From positions 1 to 64,000 of the forward strand of contig JAGVSM010004500.1 in the NCBI GenBank assembly GCA_022494885.1: 64,000 nt of DNA, read 5' to 3'. The translations under genes and the position numbers were made by a program. Below are positions 31,440-41,771 of this stretch, one piece after another; the first letter of the stretch is position 1, and each line of letters begins with the position of its first letter. The DNA comes from Micrasema longulum. Its lineage: Eukaryota; Arthropoda; Insecta; Trichoptera; Brachycentridae. The notes under the pieces are model-generated. The model saw nothing but the letters and a program-made list of their open reading frames with translations. It had not been told where the DNA came from and did not search any database.

Positions 31440-31895
31440 GGTGTTTTTTATTTCTCTTTCAGGACAACTCAGTAGATTTTTGGAGAAGCAGTGTTGGAGA
31501 ATCTAGTCGGTGGATTGTACGCACGGTTCGCGAATGTTTTATTCATGGGCGATTATGGGATGATTCATGGGTAATTACAATACGCCTAGCCGGGCTGGTG
31601 TCTCGACTCTCGACCCCTCCCAGGCGCTGTGTTGGGCAATCAGACGCAGCACTCATTACGCGCTAATACGGCGGGCCACCTCACGGCTCGACTCGAGACT
31701 CGAGAGTGGGGTCGCCAACTTGTTCGGAGACGATTCCTGGGCCTCGATTATGAACGCCATCTTCATACGTACATATCGAGAAGGTATACGTAATTTCTGC
31801 ACTATCTGTATCTTCCTCGGTATGTTCTACCTACTTGCTATATCGAGATCATATGATCGAAGCGAACCAATGAATGACCGCAAACATTAGTCCGC
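31440..31895 (+). other. CpG-richer open stretch with splice-like signals, unassigned
   Basis: After the pyrimidine-rich 'tttatttctctttcag' (an acceptor-like end at 31462), two overlapping open frames (to 31666 and 31567-31890) cross a block with many CpGs. 'attcatgg|gtaatt' at 31569 could be a donor. Neither frame resembles a family I know. Could be a host exon, a decayed transposon or chance. Confidence 0.25.
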
Positions 31896-32487
31896 GTTCC
31901 TTACTTCAATAATATTTAAAATAGTTTTCATTTTAAATCGGCTTCTGTGATAGGAAGTGCCCACTTCAAAGCAATCATAAACTCCAATATATCCTAATTC
32001 AAGCAAAAAAGCTCGCTAAAATATTATTTTTACATGACTTTTAACGATTGCCAAAACGACATGCTTGACAATCGTCTGCATTTATCTACCGAAGTAGTAC
32101 AAAGCGATTATAAGGCCGACTTTAGATACGTTCTCTTAGAAAGATAGATGCAAAGAATATAATAACTAAATTATTTGTTTACAGTGGTAACTTTCTAACG
32201 CCTAGACATTCTTATATGTTAATAGGACAGAACCGAGCGACATTATTTTCACATCTAAGCGTTTGTTTTATTAAACTGACAGTTATGTCAGAATTTAATT
32301 CGACTTCAAAATTTACTGATTTCTCTCTCATATTTTTAACAGGCTTTTAAGAGAAAAAGTGCCAACATCAAAACGATTAAAATTTTTAATAAATCGTAAT
32401 TAAAGGAAAATTTACTCGGTGGAACAACATTTTTGACACTTTCAATGCGTAGAACGTATCGAGGGGTTCTAGACCCGTCGGTATAAA
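31896..32487. other. Unassigned stretch
   Basis: No readings or repeats recognised. Confidence 0.4.
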
Positions 32488-32745
32488 CCGATGTATTTAC
32501 ATCAACACTTGATGGTGGGGTCGGTAGTATATCTATGAAGTCAGTCGGGAGACTTTTATCGTTAACTATGACGTCACACTGAAGCTATGTCATTTTAGAG
32601 CGTAGATATGTGTACCGTGATGTACGATTTCCCTTGTTTCATATCGATGTACCTACCAAAAACTTGAAGGTGGGGGGTCGGTAGTATATCTTTACAATCA
32701 CTAGAGGGAATTTATCTTCAACTATATCGTCAAGGTGAAGGTATG
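32488..32745. repeat. Diverged tandem repeat, period ~155 bp
   Basis: 'tggggtcggtagtatatct' occurs at about 32516 and again about 155 bp later. Flanking stretches ('accgatgta'/'atcgatgta', 'gaagctatg'/'gaaggtatg') align in the same order, so this is an old two-unit duplication. Confidence 0.75.
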
Positions 32746-33099
32746 ATGTCTTTATCTTCCCATCATAATCGAGGCCCTGGTGGTCTTAAATAGAATCCTA
32801 AAATTTATTTCATTTACCAAGCATGGACAATCTATAACATTATTCACAATATTATATAGCGTGGAAACATAAATAAATATTTTATAAAATCAATATATTG
32901 CTGCTCTTACTATAATGTGTCATTGATTTTGAAGATGTTTTTTTTAATTGAGTTAAATTTATTGTCTTACGTTTCATTTAAAGATTCTTCTCGTCGTTTC
33001 TTTGAATCCCTTAAAATATGTATGTGTATATTTATGTTTTTCCTTTTTAAAAATGTTATAACTATTTTATTTTATTTCTACATTTGAGCATGTTTTTCA

Positions 33100-33965
33100 T
33101 TTTTTTTTTTTTTTATATATTTTTATTTATTTATTTATTAATAAAACATATAAGACATGAATATTATGATATTATATTCCCAGGAGTTGTACGAGAAAAC
33201 TCATGAGGGACGGTACATAAAAAAAATAGTACATTTCTTGTAACAATACATAGTATACATTTAAACAATAAAATTTAAACAAATTTTAACAATCTATGAA
33301 CTTAATATTAAAAAAGGAAAGAAAACATTTAAACAATCTGTGAACTTAATATTAAAGAAGAAAATAAAAACATTCAAACAATCTGTGAACTTAATATTAA
33401 AAAAGAAAAGAAAAACATTTAAACATTCTGTGAAATTAATATTAAAAAAGAAAAGAAAAACATTTAAACGTTCTGTGAACTTAATATTAAAAAAAGAAAA
33501 GAAAAACATTTAAACCTAAAACACAATATATAGACTATTCACAGAAACTGAGCTAAAAACTATCACTTTCAAAAAGATTCAAGAAAAAGGTCTTCATTTC
33601 TGGTCTTTGAGATTTACCACTCGACATTTCATTTTTAAGGTCATCAGGCAGTTTATTAAATTGTATACGACCAATGTATTCCAGAGACCTTTTGCCGAAC
33701 TTCGTGGAACAAAATTTAGAAATGTGAAGATTTTTGCATGTCGTGTATTATAGTTGTGAATTTCATGATTAAATGTAAGTTTTAAATTTGTGTGAGCAAA
33801 AAAGTTTATGATGTTTGAAATAGTGTTAGTGATGTCATACAGTGCCATTACCTTGAAAGGAAGTATTTTTGTGTTACGATAAATATCCTTGACCTGGGAA
33901 TCCCATTTCAAACCAAGAATGCTTCTCAGAGCTCGGTTTTGAAGAAATTGAATCTCAGAGATCTA
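33100..33965 (-). mobile_element. LINE 3' end with 105-codon C-terminal reading
   Basis: The minus strand reads EIQFLQNRALRSILG (33950-33906), then KWDSQVKDIYRNTKILPFKV, HEIHNYNTRHAKIF, FVPRSSAKGLWNTL. 'H.YNTR...........GLxxWNxL' is a LINE C-terminal pattern. The UTR contains the 47-bp tandem units 33285-33515 and ends in an A-tail (T run at 33100-33115). The sister copy is at 47330-47460 and 48330-48570. Confidence 0.8.
33285..33515. repeat. Five-unit ~47-bp tandem repeat in a LINE 3' UTR
   Basis: Units of 'aacattctgtgaacttaata' followed by TTAAAAAAGAAAAGAAAAACATTTA repeat about five times with small differences. The repeated F/N/I/K minus-strand reading is a by-product. Confidence 0.92.
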
Positions 33966-34199
33966 ATTTTAATTCTTAACTTTCAATTACTTTTACAATA
34001 TTTCTTTATTTTTAATATTATTTCCATTTGTAAATACTAACTAAAAACTACAAACTTTTTTTACTTTAATTTGAATTTTTAAACAACTTCAATTTGTATT
34101 TTTTTTCCTTCTCTTTTTTGTACTTTCATTAATAACCTTACATATAATTACTTTATAATATGGAAACTTCACTGGTCCATTAGAGTTAAGTCTAACTGT
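33966..34199. other. A/T-rich stretch, nothing recognised
   Basis: Low-complexity sequence between the LINE and the Penelope-like motif. Confidence 0.4.
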
Positions 34200-34445
34200 G
34201 TAAAATATAAAACTTTGTAATTGTACTGTATGTTTCCTATATAAAAGAAAAATATAAAAAAATAAAAAAACACCAGCTACTATGCGTCTAGTTGAAAGGG
34301 AGGATATATCCAAATTTTCTAATAACAAATTATAATGATATCTCAAAAAAAGTTAGACCCATCTTGAAGATGGCTCCTGCACGGTAGCCGAAAGGTCGGA
34401 ACGATTCCAACATACACGGGATCAACCCAAAAAATACGATACATA
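34200..34445 (+). mobile_element. Penelope-like element 3' fragment (tentative)
   Basis: At 34363-34393: CTTGAAGA, then stem TGGCT/AGCC with a 10-base loop, then GAAA, then GGTCGG. This is the arrangement found near the 3' end of Penelope-like elements, where it derives from a hammerhead-type fold. The same layout is seen at 44191-44218(-). No reverse transcriptase is present. The left boundary is a guess. Confidence 0.5.
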
Positions 34446-34859
34446 TTGACTAATGAGAAATAACCGGTTTCGCAAGGTTTCATTCCCGGAAAGCAATAGA
34501 AGAAAACGAGGAATGAAGAGCGAACAAGAATTGCAGAAGTTTAAACAACTCCGTAAAAAGGGCAACGAAATGCAAGCAATTTATAAAGAATTAAAAAAAA
34601 CCTACATATATACTTCACCCTTTGAGACCGTATGTATGCTCAAACGAACACTAACTTTGCGATTTTATTTATCCCATAATAAATAAAATAAATACGTCGG
34701 TTTTTCGTTTTTAAATTGCTGAACATCTTTTCTATGGCGTCTATTTTTTTCCGATAGGTCGCAATCCGTAATCTCACTTAAAACAGCATTCAACTTTTGA
34801 AAGATCGACATTCGTTAGAGCACCTAATTCCTTCCGTTGTTATTTGGACTATTTAAGGT
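34446..34859. other. Unassigned stretch
   Basis: Includes a 77-codon Lys/Arg-rich reading (34453-34686, with RKRGMKSEQELQKFKQLRKK) of unknown origin. Possibly a chance reading or a gene remnant. Confidence 0.3.
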
Positions 34860-35330
34860 CTTCTTCTCTGTTGTTCCTCAGTTCTGAGGCTCGTGATCAT
34901 TGGTACTCTCATAAGCCATTATATTGACAAAGCGTCTTCACTATTCACGGCTCTGCGCCCTCTCCACAGCTCCATATAGGGTCGCCCGTGAGGTTGTTTT
35001 CACCTGTTCGATCCATCGAGCTGCAGCTCTGCCTCTGCTTCTTTGTCCTGGCACACTTCCCGTGATTATTATTTTCTCCAGATTTTCTGGGTCACGTCTA
35101 GCTATGTGACCGAAGAACTGCAGCATACGTTGGCAGCATATGGCCGATAGGCGAATCTTTACGTTGAGCTCTTCCAGTATAGAGACATTTGTTCTTCTGG
35201 CTGTCCATGGTATTCTCAGCATTCGACGCTAACAACACATCTCGAAGGCATCTATTCTCTTCTACTCACGTGCTTTGATTGTCCACGTTTCTGCGCCATA
35301 CAAAAATATTGGGAACACAAGCAGTGAATG
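34860..35330 (-). mobile_element. RTE-type endonuclease/RT C-terminal fragment
   Basis: The minus strand reads AETWTIKAREEKRIDAFEM (35300-35240, with a stop), then RMLRIPWTARRTNVSIL, CQRMLQFFGHIARRDPENLE, KIIITGSVPGQRSRGRAAAR and WIEQVKTT. This 'RMLRIPWTARRTN...LQFFGHIARR....GKRSRGR...RW.DQ' chain is typical of an RTE-related insect LINE end. One stop at about 35220, otherwise open for 93 codons. Confidence 0.88.
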
Positions 35331-35343
35331 AAACAATGGTGTA

Positions 35344-35520
35344 TGTTATATTGACAGGTCATAAGCCCTGTAGATGCCCAGACTTCTATATTACCTTCTC
35401 TTAAATTTTCTTCATCTCTGTTGTAATATGTTAAAATAAACAGCTCCCCAAGGAGTTGAATCCAGTCCCTGTCTACAAAAATTTGGACAAACTCAAAACA
35501 TTGTTAATATTAACAAATTA
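35344..35520 (+). repeat. Rep-A copy, 3' half
   Basis: 'acaggtcataagccctgtag', 'tcatctctgttgtaatatgt', 'aaacagctccccaaggagtt' and 'gacaaactcaaaacattgtt'. It starts within the shared core. Confidence 0.85.
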
Positions 35521-35547
35521 CAAAAGGAATGGAGAATACCTTAAATA

Positions 35548-35870
35548 ATGGAATATCGAAGTCAAGGCATTTACAGGGCTTATGACCTATCATTGGCTGG
35601 TTTAAGTGGCCACTTTACACACTGTGTAACATTCACAATTTTTCCTGAACAGCCATATTTCTTCAATTCTACCATTTGTTGATTTTTGTGAAGCTAAAGA
35701 GCTGAAACCTTTATTGTTGTGAAGAGATTAATTTGACTGAATTATTTCACATACTAGGCAACGCCTGAAAACAATTTTTAAATTTTTAAACTTCTTTTTG
35801 GACCAGTTGGTTTAATTACGATATTTGAGTTTGTCCAAATGTTCGTAGATAAACTCAAACATTGTTCATA
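35548..35870 (-). repeat. Rep-A copy, 5' and central parts, inverted
   Basis: Inverse of 'caggcgttgcctagtatg' (35760-35785), 'gctctttagcttcacaaaaa' and the core (35570-35630). With 35344-35520 it forms an inverted Rep-A pair. A further inverted 3'-end piece lies at 35825-35870. Confidence 0.82.
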
Positions 35871-36228
35871 TGTTTAAACTTATGCATTTTTTCATGATAA
35901 CTGTTTTATTTAATTAATAAAATGGATTTTAGTATGTATTTGCAATTGGTATTTATTTTCCATACTAATACAAAAATATAATTTAAGACCTAATGTCTGT
36001 TCAAGCGAACATTACAATAACTTCTAAAATATTAGGAATAAAAACATTAAAAAATACACAAAAATTTTCAAATAATTTCTTATCTGTTATCGAGCATCAA
36101 ATATTTTTTACAAATGCCACATTTAATTCAGGTTTCAAAGGGTTAAAACTGGTTGAAGTATAGGTCGGCATGGAATATTGATTTAAAGGGTGCTTTTACC
36201 CCGTAACATTACTTTGTTTCTCAAATGG
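35871..36228. other. A/T-rich stretch, nothing recognised
   Basis: No readings or shared repeats seen. Confidence 0.4.
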
Positions 36229-36290
36229 CGCCGTGGCACCCGAAGCGTAAGACTGATCGTATTACTTCATTTTCATTTATTTTTTAAATA
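36229..36290 (+). mobile_element. SINE-G body fragment
   Basis: 'gtggcacccgaagcgtaaga' followed by 'ctgatcgtattacttcatttt' in the SINE-G order. Confidence 0.5.
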
Positions 36291-36379
36291 TATACAGATT
36301 ACAAAGGCAACAGAATGCAACACAACAAACGTATAAAATCAACAAGGAGAATAATACTTGGGTATTAAATGTCATTTTA

Positions 36380-37015
36380 GTTGCATTTTAATTTATTTAT
36401 TTATTTATTTATTCACACTTTTTATCAAAATGAAATTCCATGTTCACTTTTCCCAGCTAACAAGGGTACATACCCCGTTCCAAGCTAGGCAATTACATTT
36501 TAATATATTATAATAGTAAACAAATTTATATAGAGCACAGACAAACAAAATATAAACTTATTCGGATACACATTTTGATTCATATACATACAGACATACA
36601 CATATATACACACATAAATACGCATATACATACACACACACGTACATACACCCATGCGCATACACATACATACTTTCATAAAAACATAGACAATTTATTT
36701 GTGCGAAATTTCATGGTTGTCATCTATAAATATATATTTTTTTAATTATTCCTTATTTTTTATATTTTATTTTTGACATCCAGTAAGATTCTCCAATCCG
36801 TGGCATGCATCAACTTTTCTGACTCCCTACGACCAATGTCATGAACGAGCGAGGTCAACACCTTCCGTAACTTGACAACACGCCTGTCTTTCCACGATTC
36901 TGGCAAAAGGTTATGGACCTTTTTGCCTACGTAATAGTGTTGTCTCGATGCCAGAACAGTGTTGACCCCTTCACTTGGTATCAGATCCCTATTAGAGTAT
37001 CTCGTATTAGAACCT
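36380..37015 (-). mobile_element. LINE 3' end with C-terminal RT frame and CA-rich UTR
   Basis: The minus strand from about 37010 reads RYSNRDLIPSEGVNTVLASR, QHYYVGKKVHNLLPESWKD, RRVVKLRKVLTSLVHDIGRR and ends DWRILLDV. The 'VFNxLPxxWK....FK..L' style is a LINE C terminus. 36575-36680 is an ACATAC/CACA-rich simple repeat in the UTR, and a TTTA repeat marks the tail near 36395-36415. Confidence 0.75.
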
Positions 37016-37662
37016 ATAATTTATTTACAATGTCAAAACCGTCAAAAACAGATTGAGGGTGTGTGTCTGCATGAGAGAGGGTGGGAGGGTGTGTGTGAGA
37101 GAGAGAATATGATAAAAAGTGTAATGTTGTAAGTGAAGATAATTGCAGTTTAGAATGTCATCGGGATATGTTTTTGTATGATATATATTTCTTCTGTACG
37201 TGTGATGTCACTAAACTCCTTCTAAACGGCTTAACCGATTTACCTGCGGATTTCATCGACCTGTAGATCTTTGCGCTGCGCGTGTTCGTAGGTATTTGTA
37301 AAAAGAATCAGTAAAAAAATTTAGAAGCAAAATTCTTTTTTCCACCGACCCACCAGGGTTGCATTCGACGAGAATGCATATACAAAAAAAAGAAGGATGT
37401 AGTTTTTTTGTGTTTAAAAAAAATTGTTTTTAAATGTTTACATACAAAATTTTCTTTTAATGGATCCCAATCAGATTCATTCCTTACATTCCTTGTAATT
37501 TCTTCTCATTTATTTCTCTTTACTGGATTTTTGGTAATACTAAAATAAAATATTAACTGACATTCAATATATTTTTGAAAATCGCATTCATGAATAAAGT
37601 GCACTCCTGTTGGTGATAAGAGCCGAGTTTGACATTTGCAAAAAGAATTCTATATTTGAAAA
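37016..37662. other. Unassigned repeats
   Basis: A GT/GA-rich run lies at 37055-37110. 37205-37290 ('aaacggcttaaccgattt') resembles the generic 'homing' phrase of insect Helitron/RTE UTRs. 37340-37520 resembles 18790-18930. Confidence 0.5.
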
Positions 37663-37795
37663 TTGATTATTTTATGTTTTGGAATTCAATCATAAACAAG
37701 TACCTAGGTACTTGCTTATAAATGAAAAGTATTTTTCCAAGGTAATAGCAGGCAAGCCAACGTTCGGGCAGGACAAGGTCTGTCGGGTCCGCTAG
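37663..37795 (+). mobile_element. Helitron-like 3' end
   Basis: Ends at 37792-37795 in CTAG followed by T, with a GGAC...GTCC stem 5 to 25 bases upstream (37771-37790). Insertion between A and T and a CTRR 3' end are Helitron traits. The sequence upstream matches 1831-2022. 5' TC end and autonomous proteins not seen. Confidence 0.55.
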
Positions 37796-37904
37796 TTATT
37801 TATAAAAAAAATGAGTCTAGTGAGATGTATATATATTTATTTATTCATATTTCTCTCTTATAAACTTTAATTAATAATAAAAATGATGTGTCCTACCCGT
37901 GCCG

Positions 37905-38190
37905 AGAACACTTCAATCTGTTGACTGTTGTGAAGTAAAGGAGCTGAAGGAAATGTGGATATCCAAACATGGACAGAATGGTGAATGTTACACAGTGTGT
38001 AAAGTGACAACTTAAACCAGCCAATGACAGGTCATAAGCCCTGTAAATGCCTAGATTGCCTATGCCTATTCCCTTCTCGAAAATGTTTTCCCTCTCGGTT
38101 GAAATAAATAAAAATATGAATAACTCCCTAGGGAGGAAATCCAGCCAGTCTGCAAGCATTTGGACATACTCTAACATTGTTGAAAAAACT
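37905..38190 (+). repeat. Rep-A copy (C-variant 3' end)
   Basis: Carries the central blocks and core, then the variant end 'tccctagggaggaaatccag' and 'tgcaagcatttggacatact' also found at 55860-55910 and 56235-56290. Confidence 0.85.
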
Positions 38191-38204
38191 TTGTGCTTAC
38201 TGGT

Positions 38205-38390
38205 AGCATTTATATTTTTTTAAATTTATAATTTTAAATTCCCGCAAGAACGGTTCATTGCATTGGCCAGACCCCTTATACGTCACGATTCGGCTAAATT
38301 TTAAACTTTGTTTGAGACCATTTTAATTTAAAAGGAACATCGTCACGAATCTTAACGTCACAATTGGCAAGGTCAAACACAGCATTTCAT
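38205..38390 (+). mobile_element. TIR-E fragment
   Basis: 'aacggttcattgcattggcc', 'tatacgtcacgattcgg' and 'acatcgtcacgaatctta' match the left half of TIR-E. The right half is absent. Confidence 0.75.
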
Positions 38391-38734
38391 TGGTTGGAAG
38401 TCAATTAGAATATAATTCTTCAATTTGGTCATCTCTCTATGTACCCATTAATTGAAAAAATCTAGTACAAATTTTTCCGGTTCATAATTTTTTTTATTGC
38501 AGATACCGCGATAAAACATAAACTATAGTATTATGAATCGAACGACGATAAAGTTAAAATAAAATGAGTAATAAATAAATTTCGAACGCGTGTGGCACCG
38601 TGAACAAATGTGGACCATTGTACAATTAGTGTGAGTAGTAATAAGCGGGTATCGTGGCGAAGTGGTGTGGATTTAATGACCGGCGCGTCATTAACTGTCC
38701 GCGCCGGCGTCCGCCTCCAGAAACGCCCCATATA
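38391..38734. other. Unassigned stretch
   Basis: Around 38645-38730 a GC-rich inverted pair ('ccggcgcg' / 'cgcgccgg') is embedded. No protein recognised. Confidence 0.4.
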
Positions 38735-39790
38735 TTTATTTTTATTTATTTATTTATTTAACTTTTTGAACATAATTTAAGGTGTACATTGGCTAAGTGA
38801 CAATACACAAAAATTTAAATACCAGCCATCATCATCATCACTCCCTTTCCACACCTTATGGTGCATAGGGCACTGCATTGATACATAAATCACAGCGTAT
38901 CTTGATCATTTTTGTTACATGAAGGTAAGATGATCAGTCTAACGCATCAGGTGCCAGTCCAGGAACTATAAAATATTCTAGTGTGAAAACAGCAATATAA
39001 ATCAATATTTCATGCCAACCATGTCGGGAATCGAACCCGAAACCTCCTGCATGGTAGGCGAAGACGTTGATTCCTACGTCACGAGGCCGAAAAATACATT
39101 TAAAGAAATAACAATACTTGTATATAAATTACCTTAAATCAATACTAGTATTCAATGGAAAAAGGAAATATGAAAGAACGATAGATTGAGGAAGAGAAGG
39201 GGGATATTTCTTTAGACGTGATTTAAATAAAGATACTGTAGAGACATCTTTGAAAGTGGATGGGAGATGATTCCTCAGTCGAGCCGCATGGATGACAGAA
39301 GAAAGACGAATTGTGGATGGGAATTAAAAGGGTGCTTTAAGAATAGGAATGAGGAGGTAAACCATGAACTGAAAAAAGTTGAAAATTTTCACGGAGGTAT
39401 ATAGGAGCGTTAGGACTATAAAGAACAGTAAACACAAGTGAGAGTCACTTCGCTGTCTAATTTTGAGCCATTTCAGTTGCCTACGATAATCAGACCAAAG
39501 TATACCTTATGCATGCATTCTAAAGTCGTATAAGTTAATTAAGTAGTTCACAGCTTAAATCAGTCATGGAAACATCAGAATATTCTAGAATGAGTAGAAG
39601 TAATGCTTGTACGAGTGAGCATTTGGTATTATTGGGTAAAAAGAAATGCAACCTTCTAAGTGAGTGCAGACTGAAAAAAGTTTTGTGGCTTATTTCATTA
39701 GATGTTCATCCATTAAAACTCCTAAATTTTTTACGGATTATCCGTGTTGGATTTGAGTACCATTGACATTAAGCGGAGTAATAGTTGATA
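38735..39790 (-). mobile_element. LINE 3' end (family of 5500-6440), split by SINE-G
   Basis: 38735-38825 matches the tail at 5505-5560, and 39095-39790 matches 5680-6440 ('gatgggagatgatt', 'cagtcgagccgcatgga', 'aaccatgaactga', 'cagtcatggaaacatcag'). Many indels break the frame. SINE-G 38826-39091 sits in the UTR. Confidence 0.8.
38826..39091 (-). mobile_element. SINE-G copy, full length
   Basis: The 3' end on plus starts 'catcatcatcactccctttc'. The tRNA-like head at 39020-39090 has B box (inverted) 'gggaatcgaacccgaaac' and A-box region 'cacgaggccg'. Inserted in a LINE UTR. Confidence 0.9.
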
Positions 39791-39842
39791 CATCCTACTT
39801 ACTAAGCAATCTTTATATATAATAAAAATAATTTTTAAAATA

Positions 39843-41475
39843 CATCCGGCGCAACCTTTGTTGCTACCTTGGCTCCAGCATATAGGACATGCTCGACAGA
39901 TGCACTCCCGGGTCTAACGGGCTTGTCTCCTTTGGATCTGGAGGTCCAGCGACGATCCACTGATTTCCACTCAAAAAGAAAGCGTTCTCCTGTTATTGGT
40001 GGCGTCCGTCTACTCCCAACTGAAGGAATGTCTTAATCGGATATAGTCTTAAAATGCTCTTCTTGATGCTTGGCAATCGCGTTGGGAATCTGTCCCTACA
40101 AAAATAGTCACCGTTATTTTTTTTTCCTTCAATCCGTCAGCGCTTAAAATCTTCGTGGGTTATCCCGATTACTGGACTACGCAGTTTCTATCAGGGCATA
40201 GAAAATTTGATGACAAATTATTTGATTTCTATATTGTTGATTCTTCTTCGTGCTGCTGCGGATATCCTAATTTTCAATTTCAATTTTATTTATTCATATA
40301 TATGTATTATTCAAAATGGAATATTTTAATTCATACTTATAGAAATAATTAAAATAATAAGGTAAAATTAGGTATATATAAAAATAACATATACATAATA
40401 TCTAGAGAATAATATGTTAAAACAGTAAGAGAATCTTATAACGAAAAACTCCGTCAAAGAAAAATGTCAATGTCCAAAGTAATATTGTTCAACATAGAGA
40501 TAGCCCTACCAACAGGCATAACCATTGGCAGGTTGGTCCTGTGTATTAGAATGTGAAATAGTTAATGCTGACGCTGTTTAAGGTAATTATCCGGAACATA
40601 AAAGCTAATTCTTCGCATAATTTCAGGGTTGTCAATTATACCAAGCAACAATTGAAATAAGTGCATAGTTAAATACACATTTCTTCTAGTCTTCAAACTG
40701 CTATAACCGAGCATTCCCTGGAGGAACTCAGTGGGATAAAGCTATGGATAATATCCGCACTCCCTCATGTAGAGAAACCGAAGAAATTTCTTCTGAACCC
40801 TCTCCACCATAAGAGAGGACTTAACTCACACGGTCCCCAAATCATCGAGCCACTCTCGAGTCTACTTCGCACCAACGAGTTATAAAGAATTCTCAGTACT
40901 CGTGTACTACCAAAAACCCTGGCAGTACGCAAGACGAATCCCAACATCTTCAACGAACTACCACAAACTGTTTCGATCTGATCATGAAATGTCAGGGAAC
41001 TCAAAAAAGTGATGTCTAGAACTTTAACCTTCGAAGTTCGCATAATATTCTAGTCATTCAATCTATAGCGAAAATCAATCTTTCCCCCTTTCTATGATTA
41101 CTGAATGGAGCTTCTTGCTACTATCCGTGGCCTTATTATAGGTTCTGTCAGATGCACAGATCTGGTGGGTTCCAAAAATAATTTTGAGGCAGTTAAAAAG
41201 TTTTGTAATCATTTCGGCGAATTGATCATGTCTAATCAATTTAACCCGTCAGTTACGAAATCGCTTCCCATTTTTCTCAATCCAATGAAATGCCTATTAT
41301 GTACTTCTGGATTACCTTATTTCAGCGCAAAGATGCTAAGGCTACCAGATTACAGAGAGCGCCTTCGGGCAGCTTTTCTCGTCCGGCAGGAGCAACTTTT
41401 CCGTGTAGGTGGGCACCGCCAGTGAGACTTATGTCCTCAGATGCGGTGTGCAGTATGTGGTGGGCAGGCTTACCT
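39843..41475 (+). mobile_element. R1/LOA-like LINE 3' end, interrupted by another LINE
   Basis: 39868-40270 and 41085-41475 together follow 12650-13437: 'ggcgtccgtctactcccaac', 'aatccgtcagcgctt', the Zn-knuckle region and, after the insertion, CNHFGELIMSNQFNPS with stop, then the 3' UTR ('aagatgctaaggctaccaga'). Upstream it extends ~25 bp further 5' than the other copy. Stops and frameshifts are present. Confidence 0.82.
40271..41085 (-). mobile_element. Jockey/RTE-like LINE 3' end nested in the R1-like copy
   Basis: The minus reading 40765-41043 has KVKVLDITFLSSLTFHDQI, LGFVLRTARVF, LRILYNSLVRSRLESGSMIW. This is the classic 'VxDLGVxxDxxLxFxxHI...LYxSLVRSxLEYxSxVW' LINE block, just before the C terminus. 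5'-truncated at ~41085, with an A/T tail at the 40271 side. About 35 bp of host element are missing at the junction. Confidence 0.85.
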
Positions 41476-41698
41476 CGGCTCCAATTGATTTATTTTTATT
41501 TATTGTTGTGCACACCAACAATGCTGTTTTGGTATAATACATAGAAATTATTACTAAACAACATACCACAAGGTCGATGTACAGTAAGTTTCAACATTGA
41601 ATACTATTATATAATATTACAAGTTGTAATGAGATATATTTATTACCTTCTAAATTAAATATTCATACTAATCATACTTACGTAAAGGTGTCAGTTAC
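41476..41698. other. Short unassigned stretch
   Basis: A/T-rich, no recognised content. Confidence 0.4.
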
Positions 41699-41771
41699 TT
41701 ATCCTGCGGTCGAGTGGTTAAGGGATCATGTTACAGAACATAATGTATCCGGTTCGATACTCGTCGCGATC
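41699..41771 (+). repeat. tRNA-like pseudogene or SINE head
   Basis: 'gcggtcgagtggttaaggg' fits an A box of the Ser/Leu type, and 'tccggttcgatactcgtc' is a B box, 40 bp apart. The arms do not fold into a clean cloverleaf, and an A-rich end follows at ~41885, so a SINE is more likely than a gene. Confidence 0.5.

Noticed and set aside
33294..33509. Repetitive F/N/I/K protein reading
   Set aside because: Translation of the 47-bp tandem repeat in a LINE UTR.
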